A stretch of 64,000 nt of DNA from NCBI GenBank assembly GCA_023416955.1, contig JAEZGM010000007.1, positions 47,887 through 111,886 on the forward strand. Reading direction: 5' to 3'. Source of the DNA: Bacillota bacterium. Its GTDB lineage: Bacteria; Bacillota; Clostridia; Oscillospirales; Acutalibacteraceae. This document shows, in pieces, positions 56,805-64,000 of the stretch. Numbering within the stretch: position 1 is the stretch's first letter; the number at the start of each line of letters is the position of its first letter. Position numbers and translations under genes: made by a program. The notes below the pieces were generated by a model. It saw only the letters and a list, made by a program, of their open reading frames with translations, was not told the origin of the DNA and searched no databases.

Positions 56805-59186
56805 TCAGCGGGCGGTGCGTGCGGAGCGCCTTGCCTGCTTTTTTGTGGGTTTCTTTTTCCAATTTCGCAGGGAGAGACGCTCAATGCAGTGCAGAATAGC
56901 TGCCATAAAGAAAGAGGCAAAAAGCATCATCGGCACCAGCACAATCGCCATTGGGATCGTCAGACCGACGACGGCAAAGAAAGACGGGAAAGTTATGAGT
57001 GCAACGATAAAGATGGTAACCATCAGCGAAAACAGCGTGATGCGTTTTGCGTCAAACGGCATACAGATGCGGAACAGCGTCATCAGGCCGGTATAGCCGG
57101 TCAGAATCACCGCAAGCGTAGAAATCTGGCTGTGTGAAAAATGAAGAAAAGACGAGATGGAAACCAGTACAAAAATGTTAAACGCCATGGTCAGGGCACC
57201 GGGAATGGCCTTTTTCAGAACATTGAAAATGAATTTCCCGCGTACACGCTCCCAGTTGGGTTCCAATGCCAGAATAAAGGACGGGATGCCGATGGTAACC
57301 GCGTTAATCAATGTGAACTGAATTGGCTGAAAAGGATAATCCACCGTGATGAAAATAAAGGCGACAGCGATGATGATGGAAAACAGTGCCTTTACAATGT
57401 AAAGCGCGGCGGAACGCTGTAAATTATTGATAGAACGGCGGCCCTCTGCAACAATATGCGGCATGCTTGCAAAGTCGGAATCAAGAAGTACAACCTGTGA
57501 CACCGTGCGGGAAGCATCGCTGCCGGAAGCCATTGCAATGCTGCAGTCGCTTTCTTTCAGCGCCAGCACGTCGTTTACACCATCCCCGGTCATGGCGACG
57601 GTATGCTTCAGCTCTTTCAGCGCTTTAATCATATCGTACTTCTGCTGCGGCGTTACGCGGCCAAATACCCGGTATTTCTGAACAGCCTCTTTGACTTCCT
57701 CGTAGCTGTGCAGTGTGGTGGCGTCCAAATAATTATCTGCATCCCAAAGCCCGGCACGTTCCGCAATGCTTGAAACCGTAACCGGGTCGTCCCCGGATAT
57801 TACTTTAATATCCACTCCCTGATCGGCGAAATATTCCAGCGTCGCTTTTGCGCTTTTCCGAATTTGGTCGCTGAGTAAAAGCAGCGCAACCGGCTGAGTG
57901 TCCTGCGGAAGCTCTTTGTCGGTCAGTTCTTTATCGGTGTGCGCAAGCAGCAGCACCCGCTGACCGCGCTTCGTGTATTCTTCGGTTTTTGGCCGGATGT
58001 TTTCAAAACGGTCTTTCAGAATGAATTCACCGGCGCCCATGACAAAACTGCCCACTCCCTCAAAAGAAGCGCCGCTCCATTTCCGCGCGGAGGAAAACGG
58101 GACGGTACCGGTGCACTTCCAGTTCGGCGTTTTCAGCCCAAGCTGGCGAAGCGCGCTTGAGGTCGGGTTCTCATCGTTTAAAGTGTCGGTCAGCGCCGCC
58201 ACCGCATTTTCCACCTGCTCGCGGGTTACGTCGGAAATCGGTACAAAAGCGTCAACCTGCATGACACCTTCCGTGATTGTACCGGTTTTATCCAGGCAGA
58301 GCGTGTCCACCCGCGCAAGCGCTTCAATGGAAAAAAGCTCCTGAACAAGCGTGTTCCGTCTTGACAGCCGCAGTACGCTGACGGCCATTACAACGCTCGT
58401 CAAAAGCACCAGTCCTTCCGGAATCATTCCGATCAGCGCCGCAACCGTACTGACAATGGCCTGATTCAGCGCAACCCCGGAAATGTAGTATTGCTTTGCA
58501 AACAGCATCAACCCGACCGGAACAATCACGAAGCCGATCCATTTAATAATCCGGTTAATCCAGGTCATAATTTCAGAATTAGGCTTCTTCATATATTTTG
58601 CTTTGCTCGTCAGCTGTACAGCGTAATTGTCGGCACCGATATGTTCCACGGCCGCGTGGCAGTTTCCGCTTGAAAGAAAGCTGCCGCTTAAAAGGTGATC
58701 GCCCGGTTTTTTCGGAATGGAGTCGGATTCCCCTGTAATCAGCGCCTCGTTGACTTCGCACTCTCCGTCAGTGACGATACAGTCCACGCACACCTGATTT
58801 CCGGCGGTCAGCAGAAGCGTGTCGTCCATTACGATGTCACAGACATTGATTTCCTCTTTCCGGCCGCCCCTCACCACATGCGCTTTCGGTGTGGCAATCA
58901 GTGAAAGCTTATCAATCGTTTTTTTTGCGCGGATTTCCTGAAATGTTCCGACGAAAATATTGGAAAAAATTACGCCCATAAACAGAAGGTTCTTGTACGA
59001 GCCTACCAGAAGAATCAGTGCGGCGAGCGCTGCGTTGAGAATATTAAAAGGTGTAAGCAGGTTATCGCGGACGATCTGCCCTATCGTCTTGGTTCGAATT
59101 TCCTCATTTCCATTCACCAGACCTTGCCTGATGCGTTCTTCCACTTGTTCCGATGTCAGCCCGGTTGCAGTGCTGCTGTCATTCAT
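56805..59186 (-). CDS. Cation-translocating P-type ATPase, CtpE-like
   Basis: A 793-residue membrane pump. The actuator domain has ALITGESD, TM4 has the motif IGMIPEGLVLLTS, and the phosphorylation site is CLDKTGTITEG. VISGDDPVTVSSIAERAG, AMTGDGVNDVLALKESDCSIAMASGSDA and a C-terminal bundle of about six helices follow. The IPEGL motif and order fit the CtpE group, for which Ca2+ uptake has been reported in mycobacteria. The ATG at 59186 is preferred to one 33 nt upstream because GAGGAAC lies just before it. Confidence 0.88.
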   Translation of the reverse strand: MNDSSTATGLTSEQVEERIRQGLVNGNEEIRTKTIGQIVRDNLLTPFNILNAALAALILLVGSYKNLLFMGVIFSNIFVGTFQEIRAKKTIDKLSLIATPKAHVVRGGRKEEINVCDIVMDDTLLLTAGNQVCVDCIVTDGECEVNEALITGESDSIPKKPGDHLLSGSFLSSGNCHAAVEHIGADNYAVQLTSKAKYMKKPNSEIMTWINRIIKWIGFVIVPVGLMLFAKQYYISGVALNQAIVSTVAALIGMIPEGLVLLTSVVMAVSVLRLSRRNTLVQELFSIEALARVDTLCLDKTGTITEGVMQVDAFVPISDVTREQVENAVAALTDTLNDENPTSSALRQLGLKTPNWKCTGTVPFSSARKWSGASFEGVGSFVMGAGEFILKDRFENIRPKTEEYTKRGQRVLLLAHTDKELTDKELPQDTQPVALLLLSDQIRKSAKATLEYFADQGVDIKVISGDDPVTVSSIAERAGLWDADNYLDATTLHSYEEVKEAVQKYRVFGRVTPQQKYDMIKALKELKHTVAMTGDGVNDVLALKESDCSIAMASGSDASRTVSQVVLLDSDFASMPHIVAEGRRSINNLQRSAALYIVKALFSIIIAVAFIFITVDYPFQPIQFTLINAVTIGIPSFILALEPNWERVRGKFIFNVLKKAIPGALTMAFNIFVLVSISSFLHFSHSQISTLAVILTGYTGLMTLFRICMPFDAKRITLFSLMVTIFIVALITFPSFFAVVGLTIPMAIVLVPMMLFASFFMAAILHCIERLSLRNWKKKPTKKQARRSARTAR

Positions 59187-59247
59187 ATGAAGTTCCTCAT
59201 TCTTAAATGTGATCGTCATGTATGAGGTCTGTGTTTTATTCTCATAC

Positions 59248-59352
59248 TATAGTCAGTAAACTTTAGAAAACCTCCAAGAAACAAGCGAAAAATTTTTGAT
59301 CTATGTATTTTGCGCTTGAAGATTGGTTCTGTTTTCAAATGGACTGATTATA
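59248..59352. mobile_element. MITE-like element, TATAGTCAGTT family (copy 4)
   Basis: A 105-bp element from TATAGTCAGTAAACTTTAGA to GGACTGATTATA, with CCAAGAAACAAGCG and the internal GCGCTTGAAGATTGG. It has the longer internal segment also seen in copy 2. It lies upstream of the CtpE-like gene. The 210 nt to its right hold a promoter-like TATAAT near 59499 and no gene. Confidence 0.75.
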
Positions 59353-59564
59353 TTATAGCCGAAGTGTCCAGAAAATAAAACGAGTTTGGGTTCATTATTA
59401 AAAATTCCGTCATGATTTTCGTCAATAGTAACAAAATACTAAGGATCCGTATGACGTATTCAATTGATTTTTCATCTTGTTATGCCTTGCCAATGTGGTA
59501 TAATTGTTAGCTGTGATTCAGGATGCGGTACATACGATATAGGAATTTATGATATGAAAGGGGT

Positions 59565-60800
59565 TTGACCCTTATTATTAAGATGATGGACTATGCGTTG
59601 GAAAAGGTAAAGCCATGGGCTGAAAACGCAGATGAATTGATTGTCCTCTTGCTGACCGCTTCTCTTTTTGCACCGTTTTATTTCAGTGTAGCCGCAGTAT
59701 GCATTGTTGCGGTTATGACAATGATGAACTATAAGGCAAGAGTAAAAGCATTTTCGCCGCCATACTCAAAGTACTTGCTTGGCTTTTTAATTGTTCCGTT
59801 CTTTGTTTCGGCTACTTACAGCAATTATCAGGGAATGATCTATCAGATCGTACTGATTGCTGTTATTATTTGCGGATTCTATGTCAGAAGTATTATGACT
59901 TCGCGTTTGTTTGACAAGATGCTGGACCTGGCGTGCTTAGCCAGTGTTTGGTGTGTGGGAATCGCCGTTTACCAAAAGGTGACCGCTTATTCGGCAGCTC
60001 CTAATTATCGTCCGATTTCCGCGTTTCACAATGCAAATACCTATGGAATGATGATTGAATTTATTGTCATCATAGCTCTTTACCGCATCTTCACAAAGGC
60101 ACAGCATAAAGGCTTTTATTTTACAGTGATCGGGCTGAATCTGGTTGGCCTGTACCTCTCTGCCAGTGTTTCGGCTTTTGCCGCAACGGGATGTGCCGTG
60201 GTGGCAATGCTGCTGCTGAAAAAGCAGTACAAAGCGGTTGGAGGGATTGCGGGAGCTGTACTGCTGTTCTTTGCAATTGGCATTTTGTTTCCGTCCGTTT
60301 TTCCAAGAGGAATTCTGGCGATTGACACGACCTGCAGTCAAAGGCTTTCTATTTGGGAGACCACGCTGAAAGGAATCGAAAGACATCCGCTGTTTGGAAC
60401 AGGCGCGCTTTCCTATCAGATGATTTATGATGAATTCGGCGGATACAAGACGTTCCACAGCCATAATCTGCTTTTGGATACGCTGCTGAATTATGGATTT
60501 GTAGGTCTTGGCGCGATCGGCATCTATGTGATTTCGCAGCTGAAGCTGCTTTCTCTTCGCATGAAAAATCGCATTTGCGGCAATATGAACATTCTTGTGA
60601 TTGCGGCATTGGTTGCAATAACCGTGCATGGCCTGACAGATGTAACCATCTTCTGGATTCAAACCGGATTGCTCTTTATGCTGATGTTTTCTTCTATGGG
60701 CATCGGTTCGGAATCGCTGGAAAAAGATATCCGTATGCCTTCTCTGCTGCCGGAGTATACCGACGGGCTTGAAGCACAGCCGATTTATATGAAACGCTAG
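59565..60800 (+). CDS. O-antigen ligase/polymerase-like membrane protein
   Basis: A 411-residue polytopic protein with about ten helices. The large loop carries SQRLSIWETTLKGIERHPLFGTGALSY and FHSHNLLLDTLLNYGFVGLGAIG, matching the O-antigen ligase (Wzy_C) family. It would join glycan units at the outer face of the membrane. It is not next to the rfb cluster, so the glycan is unknown. The start is uncertain: TTG at 59565 has GAAAGGGG very close, and an ATG lies 18 nt further in. Confidence 0.83.
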   Translation: MTLIIKMMDYALEKVKPWAENADELIVLLLTASLFAPFYFSVAAVCIVAVMTMMNYKARVKAFSPPYSKYLLGFLIVPFFVSATYSNYQGMIYQIVLIAVIICGFYVRSIMTSRLFDKMLDLACLASVWCVGIAVYQKVTAYSAAPNYRPISAFHNANTYGMMIEFIVIIALYRIFTKAQHKGFYFTVIGLNLVGLYLSASVSAFAATGCAVVAMLLLKKQYKAVGGIAGAVLLFFAIGILFPSVFPRGILAIDTTCSQRLSIWETTLKGIERHPLFGTGALSYQMIYDEFGGYKTFHSHNLLLDTLLNYGFVGLGAIGIYVISQLKLLSLRMKNRICGNMNILVIAALVAITVHGLTDVTIFWIQTGLLFMLMFSSMGIGSESLEKDIRMPSLLPEYTDGLEAQPIYMKR

Positions 60801-60871
60801 TCGGAATGATCTTGAATATTCCGGGACATTGCATTATACTTTGAGCTGTTGTTATGTTTTCACTGTATCGT

Positions 60872-60908
60872 ACCCCCTGCCAACCAATTTTTAGGCGGGG
60901 GGTTTTGT
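60872..60908 (+). terminator. Terminator between the O-antigen ligase-like gene and mgtA
   Basis: ACCCCCTGCC pairs with GGCGGGGGGT around AACCAATTTTTA, followed by TTTGTTATC. It could also act as an attenuator of mgtA since it lies 34 nt before the start; no M-box features are seen. Confidence 0.75.
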
Positions 60909-60941
60909 TATCATTATTTTTTAGCGCGGGAGGTGCAGGAA

Positions 60942-63596
60942 ATGAAAAAGAGGGGAACTGCCGAATCAATCAATTCAACGCAGCTGATTACGCAAAAATT
61001 ATTTGAGTATTCCCGAATGGAAAAGTACATTCTTTTATCAAAGCTGAAGACACGGGAAAGAGGCCTTGATATTGTTGATGTAGAAGTACTTTCCGAGCAA
61101 TATCCCAGTAATGAAATTTCGCATGAAAAGCCAAAACCATGGTATATCCAGCTGATAAAAGCGTTTGTAAATCCGTTTACTCTGGTATTGCTCGTGATTG
61201 CGGCGGTATCCTTTTTTACAGAGGTGGTTCTTGCCAGCCCCGATGAGCGCAGTCCCGCCGCGGTAATCGTGATTCTGGCTCTGGTGCTGATCAGCGGGGG
61301 ACTGCGTTTCTTTCAGGAATTCCGCTCCGGAAAAGAAGCAGAGTCGCTGAAATCTATGGTTAAAACGACAGCAACCGTCATACGGCGTGAAAACGGGCGT
61401 GAAGAAATCAACATGGCCGACCTGCTTCCGGGCGACATCGTGATGCTTTCCGCCGGAGATATGATTCCGGCCGACTTGCGTATTCTGAAAGCGAAGGATC
61501 TTTTCGTCAGCCAGTCCGCGCTGACAGGGGAATCCGAGCCGGTAGAAAAATACGCGGAAGCCGATGTGCATGCGGAGAATCAGAACCTGTTTGATCTGCG
61601 CAATATCTGTTTCATGGGGACGAATGTGGTCAGCGGCTCCGCGACCGCCGTCGTGCTTTCGACCGGAGACGGCACCTATTTCGGAAATATGGCGAAAACG
61701 CTTTCCGGCGAGCGCGCTCCCACCAGCTTCGACAGGGGCGTAAACAGCGTCAGCTTCCTTTTGATCCGCTTTATGCTGGTAATGGTTCCGCTGGTTTTCC
61801 TTTTGAACGGATTGACCAAGCACAACTGGATTGAAGCGCTTTTGTTCGCAATTTCGGTTGCGATTGGCCTGACACCCGAAATGCTGCCCATGATTGTCAC
61901 TACCAACCTTGCCAAAGGCGCCGTGAGCATGGCAAAGCAGAAGACGGTGGTCAAGCATCTGAACTCTATCCAGAATTTTGGCGCGATGGATATCCTCTGC
62001 ACCGATAAAACCGGAACGCTGACGCGGGATGAAATACTGATTGAACGCCATTTGAACGTGCAGGGCGCTGAAGATCTCCGTGTGCTGCAATACGCGTATT
62101 TAAACAGCTATTTCCAGACCGGGCTGAAAAATCTGATCGATTTAGCCGTCATTGATAAAGCCGGCGAAGAGAGCATTATCTATCTGAATAACGAATTCAC
62201 AAAAGTCGACGAAATCCCGTTCGACTTTACCCGGCGGCGTATGAGCGTTGTACTGAAGGACCGTACGGGAAAAAGTCAGCTGATCACAAAGGGTGCGGTG
62301 GAAGAGCTGCTTGATATTTGCACAACGTGCGATGTTAACGGTGAAGTGATTCCTCTGACCGGTGAAATGCGTGAGCAGGTAGTGAGTATGGCGGCAAGCC
62401 TGAACGGGGACGGTATGCGCGTGATTGCGGTTGCCCGGAAGGAAAACCCCGCCGTTGAGGGTGTTTTCGGTGTCAAAGACGAATGCGAACTGACACTGAT
62501 CGGTTATCTCGGACTGCTTGACCCGCCGAAGAAATCCACCGCCACCGCGATTCAGGCATTGAAGAATTACGGTGTGGGCGTAAAGGTACTTACCGGTGAT
62601 AATGATGCGGTTACAAAGAAAATATGTTCCGAAGTGGGACTGGAAGCCGATCATATCCTGCTTGGCAATGATATTGAGAAAATGACGGAAGACGAGCTGC
62701 TGAGCCGCGTGGAAGAAACTGTGATTTTCGCAAAGCTTTCTCCCATGCAGAAAGCCCGTGTCGTGGAATCTCTGCAGAAGAAAGGGCATACCGTCGGCTT
62801 TATGGGTGACGGCATCAACGATGCCCATGCGCTTACAGCCGCCGATGTCGGAATTTCCGTCGATACTGCCGTTGATATTGCCAAAGAGAGCGCGGATATT
62901 ATCCTTCTTGAAAAAGATCTGATGGTTCTGGAACACGGGGTTGTCGAGGGACGTAAAATCTTCGGGAACATCATTAAATACATTAAAATGACCGCCAGTT
63001 CCAACTTTGGAAATATGCTTTCCATGCTGGCCGCCAGTGCGTTCCTGCCATTCCTTCCCATGATGCCGGTACAGATTCTGGTGCTGGATCTGCTCTATAA
63101 TATTTCGCAGATTTCCATTCCATGGGATAATATGGACGAAGATTACCTGCGCGTTCCCCGCCAGTGGGATGCCTCCAGCATCGGGAAATTCATGCTGTCA
63201 ATCGGCCCGGTGAGTTCGGTGTTCGACATTGCCACGTTTTTGCTGATGTGGTTTGTGTTCGGATGCAATTCGGCTGCCAACCCGGCGCATGTTGCATTGT
63301 TCAACGCCGGATGGTTCGTGGAAAGCCTGATTTCACAGACGCTGGTGATTCATCTGATCCGTACGCCCAAAATTCCCTTTGTGCAGAGCCGCGCGGCAAA
63401 ACCGGTTGTTTTGCTGACGACCGTCATTATGGCAATCGGAATTGCGATTCCCTATACGGGCATTGGCAAGTACATCGGCATGGCAGGACTGCCTCCTATC
63501 TATTTCGGGTGGCTTGCGCTGATCGTATTGTGTTATGTCCTGTTGGCGCAAGCGGTAAAGATGGTCTACATGAAGATCAATCATTCATGGCTGTAA
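60942..63596 (+). CDS. mgtA: Magnesium-translocating P-type ATPase
   Basis: An 884-residue MgtA-type pump importing Mg2+. It has the N-terminal cytosolic region, SALTGESEPVEKY, TM4 motif IGLTPEMLPMIVTTNLAKGA (MgtA type), DKTGTLTRDEILIERH, VLTGDNDAVTKKIC and GFMGDGINDAHALTAADVGISVD. LDLLYNISQISIPWDNMDEDYL follows in the C-terminal bundle. The ATG at 60942 follows GGGAGGTG. Length is near the E. coli 898-residue form. A terminator follows and then the CRISPR array. Confidence 0.95.
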   Translation: MKKRGTAESINSTQLITQKLFEYSRMEKYILLSKLKTRERGLDIVDVEVLSEQYPSNEISHEKPKPWYIQLIKAFVNPFTLVLLVIAAVSFFTEVVLASPDERSPAAVIVILALVLISGGLRFFQEFRSGKEAESLKSMVKTTATVIRRENGREEINMADLLPGDIVMLSAGDMIPADLRILKAKDLFVSQSALTGESEPVEKYAEADVHAENQNLFDLRNICFMGTNVVSGSATAVVLSTGDGTYFGNMAKTLSGERAPTSFDRGVNSVSFLLIRFMLVMVPLVFLLNGLTKHNWIEALLFAISVAIGLTPEMLPMIVTTNLAKGAVSMAKQKTVVKHLNSIQNFGAMDILCTDKTGTLTRDEILIERHLNVQGAEDLRVLQYAYLNSYFQTGLKNLIDLAVIDKAGEESIIYLNNEFTKVDEIPFDFTRRRMSVVLKDRTGKSQLITKGAVEELLDICTTCDVNGEVIPLTGEMREQVVSMAASLNGDGMRVIAVARKENPAVEGVFGVKDECELTLIGYLGLLDPPKKSTATAIQALKNYGVGVKVLTGDNDAVTKKICSEVGLEADHILLGNDIEKMTEDELLSRVEETVIFAKLSPMQKARVVESLQKKGHTVGFMGDGINDAHALTAADVGISVDTAVDIAKESADIILLEKDLMVLEHGVVEGRKIFGNIIKYIKMTASSNFGNMLSMLAASAFLPFLPMMPVQILVLDLLYNISQISIPWDNMDEDYLRVPRQWDASSIGKFMLSIGPVSSVFDIATFLLMWFVFGCNSAANPAHVALFNAGWFVESLISQTLVIHLIRTPKIPFVQSRAAKPVVLLTTVIMAIGIAIPYTGIGKYIGMAGLPPIYFGWLALIVLCYVLLAQAVKMVYMKINHSWL

Positions 63597-63606
63597 GCCA
63601 TAATAG

Positions 63607-63641
63607 AAAAACGCTCCGTTTGATGAAACGGGGCGTTTTTT
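63607..63641 (+). terminator. Terminator after mgtA
   Basis: AAAACGCTCCGTTT pairs with AAACGGGGCGTTTT around GATG, followed by TT. It lies 11 nt after the stop codon. Confidence 0.9.
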
Positions 63642-63676
63642 CGTGGCGGCGCGGTTACGGGCATAGCCTTTCCAAA

Positions 63677-64000
63677 GACGCAGTTTATGCTCCCGTGTGG
63701 GGAGCGACCTTTCAACGGTAAAGTAACCGAAGCTTTAAACGATTTCAATCCACGCTCCCGTGTGGGGAGCGACGAGGAAGTATGGATCTATACACAAACA
63801 AAGTAAATATTTCAATCCACGCTCCCGTGTGGGGAGCGACTGCAGCAGTTACGCCGCTAATGTCCGCAAGAACAATTTCAATCCACGCTCCCGTGTGGGG
63901 AGCGACCAATTACTGACAAATCTTTTACATCATCAAAATATTTCAATCCACGCTCCCGTGTGGGGAGCGACGTGGGTTAGAGTAATTGTACATCCTCCAT
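63677..64000 (-). CRISPR. CRISPR array, type I-C-like repeat, leader-distal end
   Basis: Four full 32-bp repeats (63742, 63809, 63875, 63940), each beginning ATTTCAATCCACGC and ending GGGGAGCGAC, plus a fifth at 63677-63708 whose first half is degenerate. Spacers are 33, 35, 34 and 33 nt, with a partial spacer from 63972. Reversed, the repeat reads GTCGCTCCCC...GTGGATTGAAAT, the type I-C pattern, so transcription runs leftward. The degenerate copy marks the leader-distal end. The array continues past the window; no cas gene is present. Confidence 0.95.

Noticed and set aside
60800..60941. An M-box magnesium riboswitch before mgtA
   Set aside because: Only about 140 nt are available and no conserved M-box motifs are visible. 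The hairpin is better read as the terminator of the upstream gene.
61038..62090. A 350-codon open frame antisense to mgtA
   Set aside because: It is a shadow of the mgtA frame, Gln- and His-rich, with no recognisable family.
63164..63721. An open frame running from within mgtA into the CRISPR array
   Set aside because: It is out of frame with mgtA and reads through the mgtA terminator and repeat sequence, so it is spurious.

Overview
The window looks like a chromosome segment of a low-to-mid GC anaerobic Firmicute of class Clostridia, most likely Oscillospiraceae/Ruminococcaceae. The signs are strong AGGAGG-type ribosome binding sites, frequent GTG and TTG starts, a Trp T-box, a sufCBDSU iron-sulfur operon with the SufU scaffold, a Firmicute-type pst-phoU-phoPR cluster, and small clostridial families such as YwbE, DUF1905 and a COG3560 nitroreductase. 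The placement is inferred from gene content; there is no rRNA in the window, and no tRNA was noticed.

Layout. 1-2.6 kb: a leftward TrpXY-type ABC transporter behind a Trp-specific T-box. 2.7-9 kb: small metabolic genes (cytidylate-kinase-like, DUF1905, amidase, YwbE, free-Met-sulfoxide reductase, alpha/beta hydrolase, AEC transporter) and a two-gene cassette bracketed by 140-bp direct repeats. 9.2-12.7 kb: a GH36 alpha-galactosidase and a divergent nitroreductase/HxlR pair. 12.9-17.7 kb: dTDP-L-rhamnose synthesis (rfbACBD) followed by a glycosyltransferase-methyltransferase fusion. 17.8-21.1 kb: an unusual soluble chemoreceptor with a sugar-binding domain, a TetR regulator with a clear operator, and a zinc-ribbon protein. 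21.2-26.2 kb: sufCBDSU, leftward. 26.6-29.7 kb: an HD hydrolase and an amino-acid ABC transporter. 30-38.4 kb: manA, then pstSCAB-phoU-phoP-phoR behind a Pho-box promoter. 38.6-41.8 kb: a GNAT, an FAD/Rieske oxidoreductase overlapping a tocopherol-cyclase-like gene, and a 60-aa protein. 42-44.8 kb: an ECF nickel/cobalt transporter. 44.9-52.7 kb: a ferredoxin-like protein divergent from a Crp/Fnr regulator, HD and radical SAM genes, a nitroreductase, an MBL hydrolase, MltG, MscS, thioredoxin and a lipoprotein. 52.9-56.7 kb: a lactate-dehydrogenase-family gene, an rRNA methyltransferase, and metY behind a Cys-rich leader peptide. 56.8-63.6 kb: a CtpE-like P-type ATPase, an O-antigen ligase-like protein and MgtA. 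63.7 kb to the end: the leader-distal end of a type I-C-like CRISPR array.

The most interesting unexplained signal is upstream of metY (55.2-55.4 kb). A 26-codon peptide ends in Cys-Cys-Leu-Cys-Cys-Leu. Its coding sequence contains an exact anti-Shine-Dalgarno arm for metY, and its Cys codons are perfectly complementary to its own ribosome binding site and start. This looks like a cysteine-sensing translation attenuator. Other points of note are three families of intergenic repeats: a TATAGTCAGTT-ended MITE, a GGGCTTGTTTGTAAAA-ended MITE, and a mosaic terminator element. Some are inserted into each other. PstC also carries an extra N-terminal membrane domain, and candidate metal and redox operators are visible.
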